Numbered from the stretch's first letter, positions 10,687 to 23,051 are shown. The stretch: 64,000 bases of DNA from Ampullaceana balthica (GCA_944989445.1 CALYLW010000017.1:2118001-2182000); one strand, 5' to 3'. Numbers and translations: made by a program. The notes: generated by a model not told the origin, from the letters alone.

Positions 10687-11352
10687 GTGTATAACCCCAC
10701 AAGAGGTTTCGACTAAGTTTAGCTGGAGGGGAAAGCGAGCGTGTGTGTCCTGGCACTAACGACAGACGTTTCATTCCCCCCTCCTCACACACACACATCC
10801 CTCAAAAGTTCTAGAGCTAAACTTGCCGTGGGGGGGGGGTCGTGGGGAGATCCCTTGTTGGTCTCGACCAATCAGCCGGCTTGAGTACATGTACTTTTGG
10901 AGGGTGCTGACTAACGAAGGACAACAGCTGTCGAATCAAGTCATAGAAGCTCAAGGAACCGTGAGCGTGGAAGCAAGCGATAGATCCTTCACAACAATTT
11001 TCAGTTACCACGGTAGACTAGACTCTGAGAAAATCATCACCCAATGGCATGCTGTAATTTGCCCATAATTATTATTATTTTATTTTTTTACAATCAAATT
11101 CAAAAACGATTTCGGCTCTATCTTGATTTTCTTGTCGCCCCCCTCCCCCCCCCCACGGGGTCAGTCAACTATCATTATTACCCACCATAAGAAACCATCT
11201 TTATGCAATACGAATCTCGATTTCTTCGTTAGAGAAACTATTGCAATTCCATGTGTTAATAACTTGTCTTACAATTACAATTTAAACGAAGTTGGACAGC
11301 CTGTGGGTACATTTAAAACTGTAGTGTACTTTCAGAGGGTAACATTTATTTA

Positions 11353-12207
11353 CAGTAACATTCCGATAATCCGGCACGTTCGGCACCGGCTCGGTGCCGG
11401 ACTATCGGAAATTCCGGTCGATCGGGCGGTGCCCCTTCTTTTTAGTGTAGGCTATGCCGTAAAACAAATGTACTTTGTTTTTTTTAACTACATACATACA
11501 TAAATCGTAATTATAAGAACAACTAGGTTAATAATTAAGCTACAAATACTGTATGCAAATACAACAAAGTTTATTTCAGATTGAGAGTAGGTGTTACGTG
11601 TTTTCGTTTCTCTCCTTTTGAACTCGAAGGCTTAGGTTTAGAAAACATGGTCACTGTACAGTTAGAACGAAACTCACTTTGTTTATAAACAGTTTCAAAA
11701 GTTACGTACGTCACTACAGATGTACTGTATTACAGTAGAGAGTACTGAGTACGTACGTCACTACAGATGTACTGTATTACAGTAGAGAGTACTGAGTACA
11801 TACGTCACTACAGATGTACTGTATTACAGTAGAGAGTACTGAGTACGTACGTCACTACAGATGTACTGTATTACAGTAGAGAGTACTGAGACACAGTTTA
11901 CTGCGATGTGAAAGGACACAAAACAACAACGTACAAAAAAATGGCGAGACGCTTCGTGATTGATTATCTGTGCTGCACTGCACCTGTATTTGTTGTGACA
12001 AAGCTGAGACTGGCCGGCCAATTGTTTCCTAACAATACCGAGCGCTTCCCCGAACTACCCCGAAAACTTCCGAATAGCTCTCAAGCGTTTTTATTTGCTT
12101 TAAAGACATACTTTTGGAGAAAACCAAATTGTTTACAATTTTCCGGAGCGATGCCGGACTATCGGGCATTCCGGACTGTTGGATGCCGGATTATCGGACT
12201 TTTACTG
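11353..12207. mobile_element. Tigger/pogo-like non-autonomous element, 855 bp
   Basis: The ends CAGTAACATTCCGATAATCC and (reverse complement) CAGTAAAAGTCCGATAATCC are flanked by TA on each side (11351-11352, 12208-12209). TA targets with CAGTR ends and GATAATCCGG are typical of pogo/Tigger members of the Tc1/mariner superfamily. Subterminal palindromic CCGG/GGCACCGG sequence is present. No transposase is seen; a 47-bp tandem repeat fills part of the centre. Confidence 0.78.
11704..11891. repeat. 47-bp tandem repeat x4 inside the Tigger-like element
   Basis: Four nearly identical units beginning ACGTACGTCACTACAG. Each contains the inverted repeat TACTGTATTACAGTA. One unit differs at a single base (ACATACG). 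Confidence 0.92.
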
Positions 12208-12455
12208 TATTTGAATTTTAAAAAAAAGAAAGAATTTCAGATTGATCGTATTGTGCATGGTGACTAAATGTGTGTGTACAAGAAAACTAGATTATACCGG
12301 TCTGCGACGACTGACATTTGATATATGTCAAACCCCATAGTTGAACCACAACATATAAACACGACAATTTAAGTCCAAACAACACCATATACAGTTAACA
12401 ATAAAATTGAAGCCCAGCAGACTATAATTCGCCCAGTTGATAGAAAGTGACTTAC

Positions 12456-12562
12456 TTTCTCGCTTGTTCATCTTTGATTCTGGCTTCCTCCTGCTCTTTC
12501 TCTTGTTTCCTCTTCACGTATTCGTCCAGTTCAGCCCCTTCCAGCTTGACACGCCTCTTGAT
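12456..12562 (-). CDS. CPSF2: CPSF2 exon: basic/Glu-rich linker after the beta-CASP region
   Basis: Encodes IKRRVKLEGAELDEYV followed by a Lys/Glu-rich helix ending DEQARK. Animal CPSF2 has the same R-V-K-L-E-G-x-E-L-x-E-Y pattern here. The acceptor is TTTGTTTGTTCAG and the donor is GTAAGTC. The start is phase 0, matching the exon at 24519-24686; its 107 bp leave two bases that pair with the first base of the exon at 9112-9220. The charged stretch is probably a solvent-exposed helix linking the metallo-beta-lactamase/beta-CASP module to the C-terminal part. I am sure of the gene family because three exons agree in order, strand and phase. Confidence 0.92.
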
Positions 12563-13360
12563 CTGAACAAACAAACAAACGTCATCGGGGAAATGGTAAG
12601 ATACAATGACATGCGATAAGGGGACAGGCAGAAATGAAGAAAGTACTTCAAGAATAAAGTTAAACAGATACATCATCTTTTCCTTTTCTCCTACACCTAA
12701 CCTATTGCCCTTTCAAACGTGTCATTTGGACCAACGCATCTCGTACATAGTTCACACATCGCTCATAGTTTTTCACATAGTAGGGCATGGTTTTCATATA
12801 CTTGGGCACTGTCTTCATACACTAGAGTACTGCATTAAAATAATGGGCACTGTCGTAATATAAACGAGACTTTCTTAATACAGAAGGACACTGCATTAAA
12901 ATAGTATGGCCCTGTCTTAACACTATGGGCACTATCTTGGAATAAAAGAGCACTGTCTCGATACAAAATTATACCGTCTTAGATAGATCACCAACTTCAT
13001 ACATTATGGCATTGTTTAGATATAGAATGGCTTTGTCTTGACTCAGTATAAGAGAGCTGACTTAAATGTGATGACTTATTCGACCAAAAAAAAACAACTT
13101 TATTTTTAAAAACAAATTATATACAAAAACGATTAAAACAAATCATATAACATTTAGTTTCAATGTTCCAATGTTGACACAATAGCCAGCGTATTTCAAA
13201 GAATTGAAAGATTAGAATACACTATAATATAAGGACCTAATAATGTGCCTACATGGATTTCATTTTGTTGTTGTTTTTGTGTGGTTTATTTATTTATTTT
13301 TTTCGCAAAGTTTTTCAAAGAAAAGAAACAAAGAATGTATTCACAAATATCGCCAGTCAT

Positions 13361-13984
13361 CAGTACTATACAAGCTGCACTCAGCAGTACTATACACGCT
13401 ACACTCAGTCAGCAGTACTATACACGCTACACTCAGTCAACAGTACTATACACGCTACACTCTGTCAACAGTACTATACACGCTACACTCTGTCAGCAGT
13501 ACTATACACGCTACACTCTGTCAGTAGTACTATACACGCTACACTCAGTCAGCAGTACCATACACGCTACACTCAGTCAGCAGTACTATACACGCTACAC
13601 TCTGTCAACAGTGCTATACACGCTACACTCTGTCAGCAGTACTATACACGCTACACTCTGTCAGCAGTACTATAAACGCTACACTCAGTCAGCAGTACCA
13701 TACACGCTACACTCAGTCAGCAGTACCATACACGCTACACTCAGTCAGCAGTACTATACACGCTACACTCTGTCAGCAGTACTATACACGCTACACTCTG
13801 TCAGCAGTACTATACACGCTACACTCTGTCAGCAGTACTATACACGCTACACTCTGTCAGCAGTACTATACACGCTACACTCTGTCAGCAGTACTATACA
13901 CGCTACACTCTGTCAGCAGTACTATACACGCTACACTCTGTCAGCAGTACTATACACGCTACACTCTGTCAGCAGTACTATACA
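13361..13984. repeat. Minisatellite, 28-bp unit, about 22 copies
   Basis: The unit is CAGTACTATACACGCTACAC plus TCTGTCAG or TCAGTCAG. Because 28 is not a multiple of 3, the unit is read in all three frames, giving a long frame with an 84-bp period (257 codons, 13245-14018). This is a by-product of a stop-free unit, not evidence of a gene. Confidence 0.95.
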
Positions 13985-14362
13985 ATGTCCAAGCCACCAC
14001 AAGAAGTACAATCAATAGCGCCGTATACAGCCCTCTTTACGCTTGATAGAATAAATTGCCTCAGACCCTGATAGAGATTACTTTTTTATTATTTCAAAGA
14101 AATCTAAATCACCACACTCTTCATTTATTGTACGTAACGGGAAGAAATCCATCGTAACTTCGAGGAAGTTCCTTTTATTATTTTAAAATTGTTTTAAGAC
14201 TAATGACAGTTGTTGACAATCTCGAGAGCATGAAAGAAGACGAATGGTCTGTAGAAGATCTGCAAAACATGTTTACATACTAGCCCCCACCACCACCACC
14301 CCCTCCCGCTTAGCGCTCAAGCTTGTCCGGGTGTCCTCCATCAAATCTTAGTTTATGTCTCG

Positions 14363-16060
14363 ACATTTGTCACCGGAGCGTTCACTACGACTGGGGATAC
14401 CACTATGATATTTGTCACCGAAGATTTCCCTAAGAGGTTTGTCACAAGAGAGTTCACTATGAGGTTTGTCACAAGAGAGTTCACAATGTGGTTTGTCACA
14501 AGAGAGTTCACTATGTGATTTGTCACAAGAGAGTTCACTATGTGATTTGTCACAAGAGAGTTCACTATGTGGTTTGTCACAAGAGAGTTCACTATGTGAT
14601 TTGTCACAAGAGAGTTCACTATGTGATTTGTCACAAGAGAGTTCACTATGTGATTTGTCACAAGAGAGTTCACTATGTGATTTGTCACAAGAGAGTTCAC
14701 TATGAGATTTGTCAAAAGAGAGTTCACTATGTGATTTGTCACAAGAGAGTTCACTACGAGATTTGTCACAAGAGAGTTCACTATGTGGTTTGTCACAAGA
14801 GAGTTCACTATGAGATTTGTCACAAGAGAGTTCACTATGAGATTTGTCAAAAGAGAGTTCACTATGTGATTTGTCACAAGAGAGTTCACTATGTGATTTG
14901 TCACAAGAGAGTTCACTATGTGATTTGTCACAAGAGAGTTCACTATGAGATTTGTCAAAAGAGAGTTCACTATGTGATTTGTCACAAGAGAGTTCACTAC
15001 GAGATTTGTCACAAGAGAGTTCACTATGTGGTTTGTCACAAGAGAGTTCACTATGAGATTTGTCACAAGAGAGTTCACTATGAGATTTGTCAAAAGAGAG
15101 TTCACTATGTGATTTGTCACAAGAGAGTTCACTACGAGATTTGTCACAAGAGAGTTCACTATGTGGTTTGTCACAAGAGAGTTCACTATGAGATTTGTCA
15201 CAAGAGAGTTCACTATGTGGTTTGTCACAAGAGAGTTCACTATGAGATTTGTCAAAAGAGAGTTCACTATGTGATTTGTCACAAGAGAGTTCACTACGAG
15301 ATTTGTCACAAGAGAGTTCACTATGTGGTTTGTCACAAGAGAGTTCACTATGAGATTTGTCACAAGAGAGTTCACTATGTGGTTTGTCACAAGAGAGTTC
15401 ACTATGAGATTTGTCAAAAGAGAGTTCACTATGTGATTTGTCACAAGAGAGTTCACTACGAGATTTGTCACAAGAGAGTTCACTATGAGATTTGTCAAAA
15501 GAGAGTTCACTATGTGATTTGTCACAAGAGAGTTCACTATGTGGTTTGTCACAAGAGAGTTCACTATGTGGTTTGTCACAAGAGAGTTCACTATGAGATT
15601 TGTCACAAGAGAGTTCACTGTGTGGTTTGTCACAAGAGAGTTCACTATGAGATTTGTCAAAAGAGAGTTCACTATGTGGTTTGTCAAAAGAGAGTTCACT
15701 ATGTGGTTTGTCACAAGAGAGTTCACTATGTGATTTGTCACAAGAGAGTTCACTATGTGATTTGTCAAAAGAGAGTTCACTATGAGATTTGTCACAAGAG
15801 AGTTCACTATGTGGTTTGTCACAAGAGAGTTCACTATGAGATTTGTCAAAAGAGAGTTCACTATGTGGTTTGTCACAAGAGAGTTCACTTTGGGATTTGT
15901 CACAAGAGAGTTCACTATGTGATTTGTCACAAGAGAGTTCACTATGAGATTTGTCACAAGAGAGTTCACTATGAGATTTGTCACAAGAGAGTTCACTATG
16001 GGATTTGTCACCAAAGAGTTCACTGTGAGAATTGTCACCGGAGCGTCCACTATGTCTCGT
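14363..16060. repeat. Minisatellite, 27-bp unit, about 62 copies
   Basis: The unit is TTTGTCACAAGAGAGTTCAC plus TATGWGA-type variants; TCAAAAG and TACGAG variants recur at regular spacing, so blocks of about 5-9 units were duplicated. 27 is a multiple of 3 and the unit lacks stops in several frames. Both strands therefore carry long frames (582 codons minus, 14353-16101; 524 codons plus, 14488-16062). They have no signal peptide or supporting context, and the array sits in a CPSF2 intron. Confidence 0.95.
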
Positions 16061-17070
16061 GAAGTAAACAGCGAGTTAGCATTCCTTAAAACGCATCCCA
16101 CAAAATAAAACTCTGAAACCCTGAGCCCCTCACCGTGATCAACACCTCACTGTCCGGGCCGGGGACGTCTACGTGACAAGCGAGGACCCTTTTGTTGGGC
16201 GGGGAAGCTATGACATTTTTTAAATCAAATTTAAGGCATGCTTACGGAAGGGAATCTCCATCTAGTGCAAACCATGAAAATTTTCAACCGTGAAATAACT
16301 ACGCCCGACCGTCCGGCAGTGAAGCCGTTAAAGGGAGACACTCGTCAAATCCTTCCAAGTAATTAGAAGCTTGCATCTCACTAGCAAGCCTGAACCTTAT
16401 ATGGGTCTAGAATTATTTTTCAATCAACCGTTATAGGTAAAATAAATAATAAAAAAACAAAAACAATGAACGACGGTTTATAAGTTAATCACGCATAAAT
16501 TATAATCTACAGTTCTTTAATATTTTACAGATAAATTTAGATTTTGATCAAATAATTATATAAAAAATTTAAATAATTTTTTTTTAAAATTAAAAAAATC
16601 GTAACAGTTCTCGGATTTTAAAATTATTATTTAGTTATCCGTAGGGTCCAAAATGTTGGCGACCGCCGCACTAAAAAAAAATAATAAATGCCGTTTTGTT
16701 AGACCTAGACTAGACCAACTTTGCTATAAATAACCCAGATGGTTTTCCAAATTATCACCGCTATTTTAAAGTCTCACAAACATATTAAGCACATCGAGTA
16801 ATTAATTTTTTAAAAACAATTCCTTACGACCATTAAAAATATTATTGTCCTAAACCTGTGATGCTATTGGAGGTTTTCAAAGATGTTCAAATAGTCAAAG
16901 GGCGCGAAAGAAGTGTCAGGTGGCGTGCAAAGGGGAGGGCAGGGTTAACACTGATTGCAATCACAATACGGGTGAGACTGCTTGGTGGTCTAATAAAGAT
17001 ACTGTGTGTTACTTGAATGTCAAGTACTCTGTCAAGTAACTACAGTAGATGGGACGCTCTCGCATTTTGG

Positions 17071-17313
17071 TTAGTAAATTTATAACATATAAACAGGGTA
17101 TTAGTTAGCCTGACAGGACGTAACACAACAGCGAACGTTTCGGCAACGAGCCCTTCCTCAATGAACAAATAGTACACAAATAAAACGAATATAACGAAAG
17201 AATAAAAAAAACTTAGCTGCGGTTAAATCCAATTAGTCCAGTAGAGATATGGCTGTTGTATTACGTCCTGTCAGGCTAATTACTACCCTGTTAATATGTT
17301 ATACATTAACTAA
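17071..17313. mobile_element. Palindromic MITE-like element with about 57-bp inverted ends
   Basis: The left arm 17071-17130 and right arm 17255-17313 are reverse complements with few mismatches; shared words are GCCTGACAGGACGTAA and AACAGGGTA. The centre has AACGTTTCGGCAACGAGC and CCTTCCTCA, a pattern seen in several dispersed animal repeats. There is no ORF and no clear target duplication. Confidence 0.65.
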
Positions 17314-17842
17314 TTTAAAAGCCTGGTTGCAGTCTCATCCCCATTATTTTGTTCTCGCATTTTGGGCGCTTTAAAATTTGTTTATGGAATTACTTTATTT
17401 ATTTTTATTTATGTATTTATTATTTATTTTGAGTGGGGGGGGGAGAGGATGAGAAGTCTAGCCGCTACATCATGGCTGGTTCTCTGTAGAAATAACCCAT
17501 TTCTTCTCTATCCAATTTTTACTTTTTCCAACTCTTCACATAGACTTCTGTCGACGTTATATGTTGGTATTGATTGCCTAATAAAATCCCCCTGGGTAAT
17601 GTCTACGTGATGCCAAGACCGGCCTCGGGTGACAATTTCGACAAATTGCCATTAAGGCCGCAATACTTTGTCTACGGATCCCAGGTCCAAATCCTGTCCA
17701 AATGAACGCCAGACCGGGGGGGGAGCGAGTTACGTCGTCTATCGGAATGTCTATAAATGACATATATGTTTAACTTTAACAAAACATGCCTAGGAGTGCG
17801 TCCAAATTATTGAAAGACTTTATTGTGCGGGGTAAAAACCCA

Positions 17843-18326
17843 CTTTTTAAATCCTTTATATTAACTCGTGGTGCCTGGTTGCTTGCTTGTCGCCAAAACT
17901 TTGGATCGATTTTTAACCCACTTTCTCTTAAGCTAGCGAGCTGAACTTTTGCAGGCAGTTTTGTGCCGATGATAAAAACGATGTATCAAAATTTCAGATC
18001 GATCGCATGTACTGTCATTAAATTATTGAATTTTTAGATAATTTAATTTATCCTCTATGTATCATGTTATTTTTTGAGATAGAGCGTCGCGGTGCGTATT
18101 ATATTGAACGACCTTTCTGTCGCGCAATAAGGTGCGTATTTTATTGACAACACTTTTTATAAACATATTCCTGATGGCTGCGCATTATATTAAACATGTT
18201 TTACGACACAACTACAATTTTTTATTTTTGGATGGTCTTGCGCTGCGTATTATAATGAACATTCTTTTAGTTACTTTTCGTACATATAGGATTTTTTTGG
18301 TTTTTTACGGGTTTTTAAAAAAATTA
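17843..18326 (+). repeat. Dispersed repeat, family A, copy 1
   Basis: About 480 bp, matched in reverse orientation at 27695-28197 and 57195-57690. Block order: AAATCCTTTATATTAACTCG, GCTTGCTTGTCGCCAAAACTTT, a GATCGATCGCATGTACTGT block, then four degenerate units built on GGTGCGTATTATATTGAAC, and CGTACATATAGGATT. The ends AATCCTTTAT and ATATAGGATT are roughly inverted. No ORF; class unknown. Confidence 0.75.
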
Positions 18327-18584
18327 TATGTTCAGTAACCTTTATATAGACTATATATATATATATTGAAATGCGTCTTTAAACCCATAAAATTCTTTTA
18401 GTAAAAAAAAATTTTAATGAAAAAAAAAGAACTTCTATTAAAGATCAAGTACTAACTCGAAAACACTTAAAATAGGTGCAGGAAGCATATGTATTATTCA
18501 TGTCATGAAACAGTTAGGCAAATGAACATATAGATATTCGTGAATTTTATTTATTCACAAGCTTACACGAAACGTGGGCAATTA

Positions 18585-19400
18585 CAGCGGTACCTCGGTA
18601 TACATCTACTTTGGAATAAGTCAAACTTGGTATACGTCCTGTTAGGACGCGAAACATTTTGCTTGGTATACGACCATCGTTTGGAATACGACCCTCGTGC
18701 TAACTTGTATGACACGAAACGACACATCGCGCACGCGTAACTTGTGGGAATCACAACACACCGCGCGATACACAAGTGTGTTAGTACGGCAGTTGCTACC
18801 ATACAGTGAACGACTCACGCAATAACTGTGAATTTTCAAGTGATTTTTTGTTTTCTCCTAAATTTTTTAGTAAATTCTCTAAACTCTAAACATAAGTGCT
18901 CAGAAAGTTTTTTTGAGGAGCAAAGCAACGGAAAAAAATGTTGGGATCACCGTGGAGGTCAAAAATAGATTCAAGCAAAGTATGGAATTGGCATGCGTGT
19001 CCAGGACTTAATGCGGCATACCGAATGAGGATCTCTCTGATTGTGAAAGAGAAAGACGATATTAAATCGGCTAGAGTTGCGAAGGGGGTAAAATCGATTA
19101 CAAAACAAAGATCAGGGAAATTAGAGCATGCTGAAAAATTGCTTTTGATGTGAAAAACCGAAAAAAGTCGTCTAAGTTCGTTTTTATATATGTATTTTAT
19201 TATTAAGCAGTGTTTAAATTATTTTATAAAACCAAAACAATAATGTGTAATATGCCAATATCAAAATACTTTTTTCCCCACGGGAACGGAATAATCCTTT
19301 CCCTTGTATTACTTATGAGAAAATTCAATTGGTATACGTCCTGTTTGGTGTAAGTCCGAAGCTCTGGAACGGCTTCCGGACGTATACCAAGGTACCACTG
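18585..19400 (+). mobile_element. Tigger-like (pogo) element, 816 bp
   Basis: The ends CAGCGGTACCTCGGTATAC and (reverse complement) CAGTGGTACCTTGGTATAC are flanked by TA (18583-18584, 19401-19402). Internal copies of TTGGTATACGTCC follow each end. The interior keeps a small piece of the transposase DNA-binding region, so this is an internally deleted copy. Confidence 0.85.
18938..19153 (+). pseudogene. Remnant of a Tigger/pogo transposase (CENP-B-like DNA-binding region)
   Basis: The end of the 71-codon frame reads KEKDDIKSARVAKGVKSITK followed by QRSGKLEHAEKLLLM. This resembles the linker of Tigger/Jerky transposases, where the first helix-turn-helix (KNKDKIKSA) meets the second (K..RSG..EEMEKLLL). 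The DDE catalytic domain is absent. The upstream part of the frame does not match, so the start is not real. Confidence 0.6.
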
Positions 19401-19628
19401 TAATTATCATGGTACTGATTACTTATCGTTAAGAACGAGTATGAAATAAAGAAAATAGCTTGTGAATTTCAAAACCGTTTGTTATATACAATAATTTTTT
19501 TTTGGATAGGGAATGCAGTAGCTCAATGAATTGCCTCGTTGCATGGACCACTTAGCATTTTGCTTTAAAGCTGACGAACTTATTTTTACAGCATTGAAAG
19601 ACTTGATGCACGTTCTTATGTAGCCGTG

Positions 19629-20895
19629 AAATACCTTCATATTGGCCTGTGCCATCATACCTTCTTATTGGCCTGTGACATCATAACTTCTTATTGGACT
19701 GTGTCATCATATCTTCTTATTGGCCTGTGCCATCATAACTTCTTATTGGCCTGTGCCATCATAACTTCTTATTGGCCTGTGCCATCATACCTTCTTATTG
19801 GCCTGTGCCATCATACCTTCTTATTGGCCTGTGCCATCATACCTTCTTATTGGCCTGTGCCATCATACCTTCTTATTGGCCTGTGCCATCATACGTTCTT
19901 ATTGGCCTGTGCCATCATACCTTCTTATTGGCCTGTGTCATCATACCTTCTTATTGGCCTGTGCCATCATACCTTCTTATTGGCCTGTGCCATCATACCT
20001 TCTTATTGGCCTGTGCCATCATACCTTCTTATTGGCCTGTGCCATCATACCTTGATATTGGCCAGTGCCATCATATCTTCTTATTGGCCTGTGCCATCAT
20101 ATCTTCTTATTGGCCTGTGCCATAATACCTTCTTATTGGCCTGTGCCATCATACCTTCTTATTGGCCTGTGCCATCATACCTTGATATTGGCATGTGCCA
20201 TCATACCTTCTTATTGGCCTGTGCCATCATATCTTCTTATTGGCCTGTGCCATCATATCTTCTTATTGGCCTGTGCAATCATACCTTCTTATTGGCCTGT
20301 GCCATCATACCTTCTTATTGGCCTGTGTCATCATATCTTCTTTTTGGCCTGTGCCATCATACCTACTTATTGGCCTGTGTCATCATACCTTCTTATTGGC
20401 CTGTGCCATCATACCTTCTTATTGGCCTGTGCCATCATATCTTCTTATTGGCCTGTGCCATCATAACTTCTTATTGGCCTGTGCCATCATATCTTCTTAT
20501 TGGCCTGTGCCATCATATCTTCTTATTGGCCTGTGCAATCATACCTTCTTATTGGCCTGTGCCATCATACCTTATTATTGGCCTGTGCCATCATACCTTA
20601 TTATTGGCCTGTGCCATCATACCTTCTTATTGGCCTGTGCCATCATACCTTCTTATTGGCCTGTGCCATCATACCTTCTTATTGGCCTGTGCAATCATAC
20701 CTTCTTATTGGCCTGTGTCATCATATCTTCTTATTGGCCTGTGCCATCATACCTTCTTATTGGCCTGTGCCATCATACCTTCTTATTGGCCTGTGCAATC
20801 ATACCTTCTTATTGGCCTGTGTCATCATACCTTCTTATTGGCCTGTGTCATCATATCTTCTTATTGGCCTGTGTCATCATATCTTCTTATTGGTT
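19629..20895. repeat. Minisatellite, 26-bp unit, about 49 copies, each with ATTGG
   Basis: The unit is CTTCTTATTGGCCTGTGCCA plus TCATAC. Every unit contains ATTGG, the reverse of CCAAT. The long plus-strand frames here (448 codons from 19626) have a 78-bp period caused by 26 not being a multiple of 3, and are not a gene. Confidence 0.95.
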
Positions 20896-22891
20896 TATGC
20901 CCCGTCCGCCCATCCACTCCATCACAACGACATTGCCGCAGAATTCATGGAGAGCCCAGTCCTGGCCAATAAACACGTAACGACGACAAACAAACAAAAG
21001 CGGTGATCAATATCTTTCCCCTCCTGAGTTCCACCCACACCCCAAAAAACACTTTTTTAAAAATAATGTATTCCCAACGTGCAGCCCCGTTCCAACGGTT
21101 CTGCCCTCAGCCGAGAGATGGACCCGAGAACAAAGTTTTTTCTTTATCCACACGCATAAAATTACTGATTAAAGACGTGCGGAGTTGATATTTTAACCTT
21201 TCTAATTGAGGAGAATGCTGCATGGGAGAGAATATCTTTTTTTCTGTTCAAATAATCTCACGATATTTTTTTATGCATCAACCTTAGAAATGAGGCAGTT
21301 TTTTTCTTCTTTCATTCTGCCCGATGACCACGTCAATAAACGCAAATCCTTCAGCTTCTACTTGGTCATCATAAAATCAACTGTGCTTCGGAAAGCGCCA
21401 CCTGAATGAGCTTAGATTTTTGACGGCGAGGGCATCGCCTCAGATTTCTTGGCATTTGAATTCCAATCATTTATAGTTTACAATCTGATTGCCGCGGAAG
21501 AAATATAATTAAAAAAAACAGTTACTGTAAGACATGACAAGGAATAAAAAAGAAAAGCATGGCCAGAATTTAAATCCAGGAGATGAAAGTTTATTACAGA
21601 AATTAGAAAACTGACTAGGCAGCCTCGTAACAGACAGAAACTAGCTCCAAGACTTCTAGTCTCATGACAGACAACAGGCTCCAAGAGGTCTAAACTCTTG
21701 ACAGACACCGGCTCCAAGATCACTTACCCGACAAAATATCCTAAACGTTTTTTTAAAAAATCCTGCCGAAATCGCAAAGGGAGAACTTGAAAGATATGTA
21801 AACCACGCAATCAAACTGTTTCCTGTCTCGAAGAATGTCAAAACAAACCAATTTTGAATCCCATACAAAAAACAAAACAATGTCAGTAGACAAACACGAT
21901 ATCATGGCAAACCGATTTCTGAGTATATGAGAGAAGTTTAAAAGTACAAGCAATTTAATGAGAAAATATGCACTCTCTAAGCTATAATTGAATTTTTTTT
22001 TAAATTTGTGTGTGTGTGTGTGTTAAAGTCGAAAACGATACTCGAACATGCAAGTCAACAAAATTATTTCCCTTGAATGTCGCCGTGTGTATACAAAAAA
22101 AACACTATTTTTAAAAAAAATAAAGAATTTTATGCCGAGTTAAACTTAGAAAATATTTAACTAAATAAAAATTGAGGTGCATTTAATGATGTTGACAACT
22201 TTATTTCTAATTAATGTGAATATGGTTTGGTTAAGATGTGGATTCGCGGCATGACCCGATCAGGAACATAGTGTTACGTTGGTAACGTTAGTAAACAAAG
22301 TTATTTGATTATCTAAAAACAAGAGACTATTTTAGGAGAACTAAGAGCGTATGTTCTCACTTCGTATGTGGGTGTCCTGACAATCATCACTTCTTGATGG
22401 CTGGGAGCGTGGGCAATGATCTCTTCCCGTTGCTGGGGGTGTGGCAATGATGACTTCCTGACGGCCTGGCCAAGTGGCAATGGTCACTTTGTGAATGGTC
22501 TCTCCCTATCTCTATTTTGCTCAGGTCCTCTCTCTCTCTCTCTCTCCCTCCACCCCTCTATCCTTTTCACTATTTCTGTCAGATTTCTCGCAAAAAATGC
22601 TAATACTCTCGAGTAATGTTTGAAATTGCTTCATATTATTGCCATCCGTCCAGATGTTTGCCCATTATCTTCTGCCACATAATGCACCAGAGCTTTTTCT
22701 TCGCTGCTCAGTTTCATTCCATCAACAAAACGCACTCATTGAATCTCACGAGATAACAAATATAAGTTATGACATCTATTTCGTTAGCTACAAGATTGCC
22801 ATTACATTAATCAGTTTGATTTTCATGTATCTTTTCTCTGTGTGGATCCTAGCTATGGAGCTTCGGACCAAGTTTACTGAGCCCTCTAGGT

Positions 22892-23051
22892 CAGTGCTTC
22901 TCAAACTTTTTAGTATGGCGGACCGGCAGGAATTTTTTCCATTGCACCAGGGACCGGTGCACTATTTTTCCTGCACTGACAATTTCTTCTGTCCTTTTTT
23001 TTTATAACTTCTGCGGCACCGGTCCGCGGAACACCACTTTGAGAAGCACTG
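22892..23051. mobile_element. hAT MITE, 160 bp, second copy of the 1387-1531 family
   Basis: Ends CAGTGCTTCTCAAA / TTTGAGAAGCACTG with a perfect 8-bp duplication CTCTAGGT (22884-22891, 23052-23059). The centre shares ACCGGTCC, TGCACTATTTTCC and AATTTTTTCCATTGCACCAG with the other copy, in opposite orientation. Confidence 0.9.

Larger units (their letters stand above)
9221..12455 (-). other. CPSF2 intron, about 3.2 kb
   Basis: Begins with donor GTAAGTC at 12455 and ends with TTGTCCCCAG at 9221 (minus-strand direction). It contains a minisatellite (10190-10506), a hAT MITE (10507-10686) and a Tigger-like element (11353-12207). The rest (9221-10189, 10687-11352) shows no other gene; the open frames there are repeat-driven or C-tract artefacts. 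Confidence 0.8.

Noticed and set aside
13245..14018. 257-codon plus-strand frame
   Set aside because: Artefact of the 28-bp minisatellite, with no signal, domain or splice context.
16135..16205. GC-rich minus-strand open stretch reading VLACHVDVPGPDSEVLIT with a following GTGAGG donor, considered as a CPSF2 microexon
   Set aside because: The exons at 24519-24686 and 12456-12562 already join in phase with full alignment to the family, leaving no room for extra residues.
19626..20972. 448-codon plus-strand frame and its overlapping relatives
   Set aside because: Translation of a 26-bp tandem repeat; the apparent protein repeat is three units long because 26 is not a multiple of 3.
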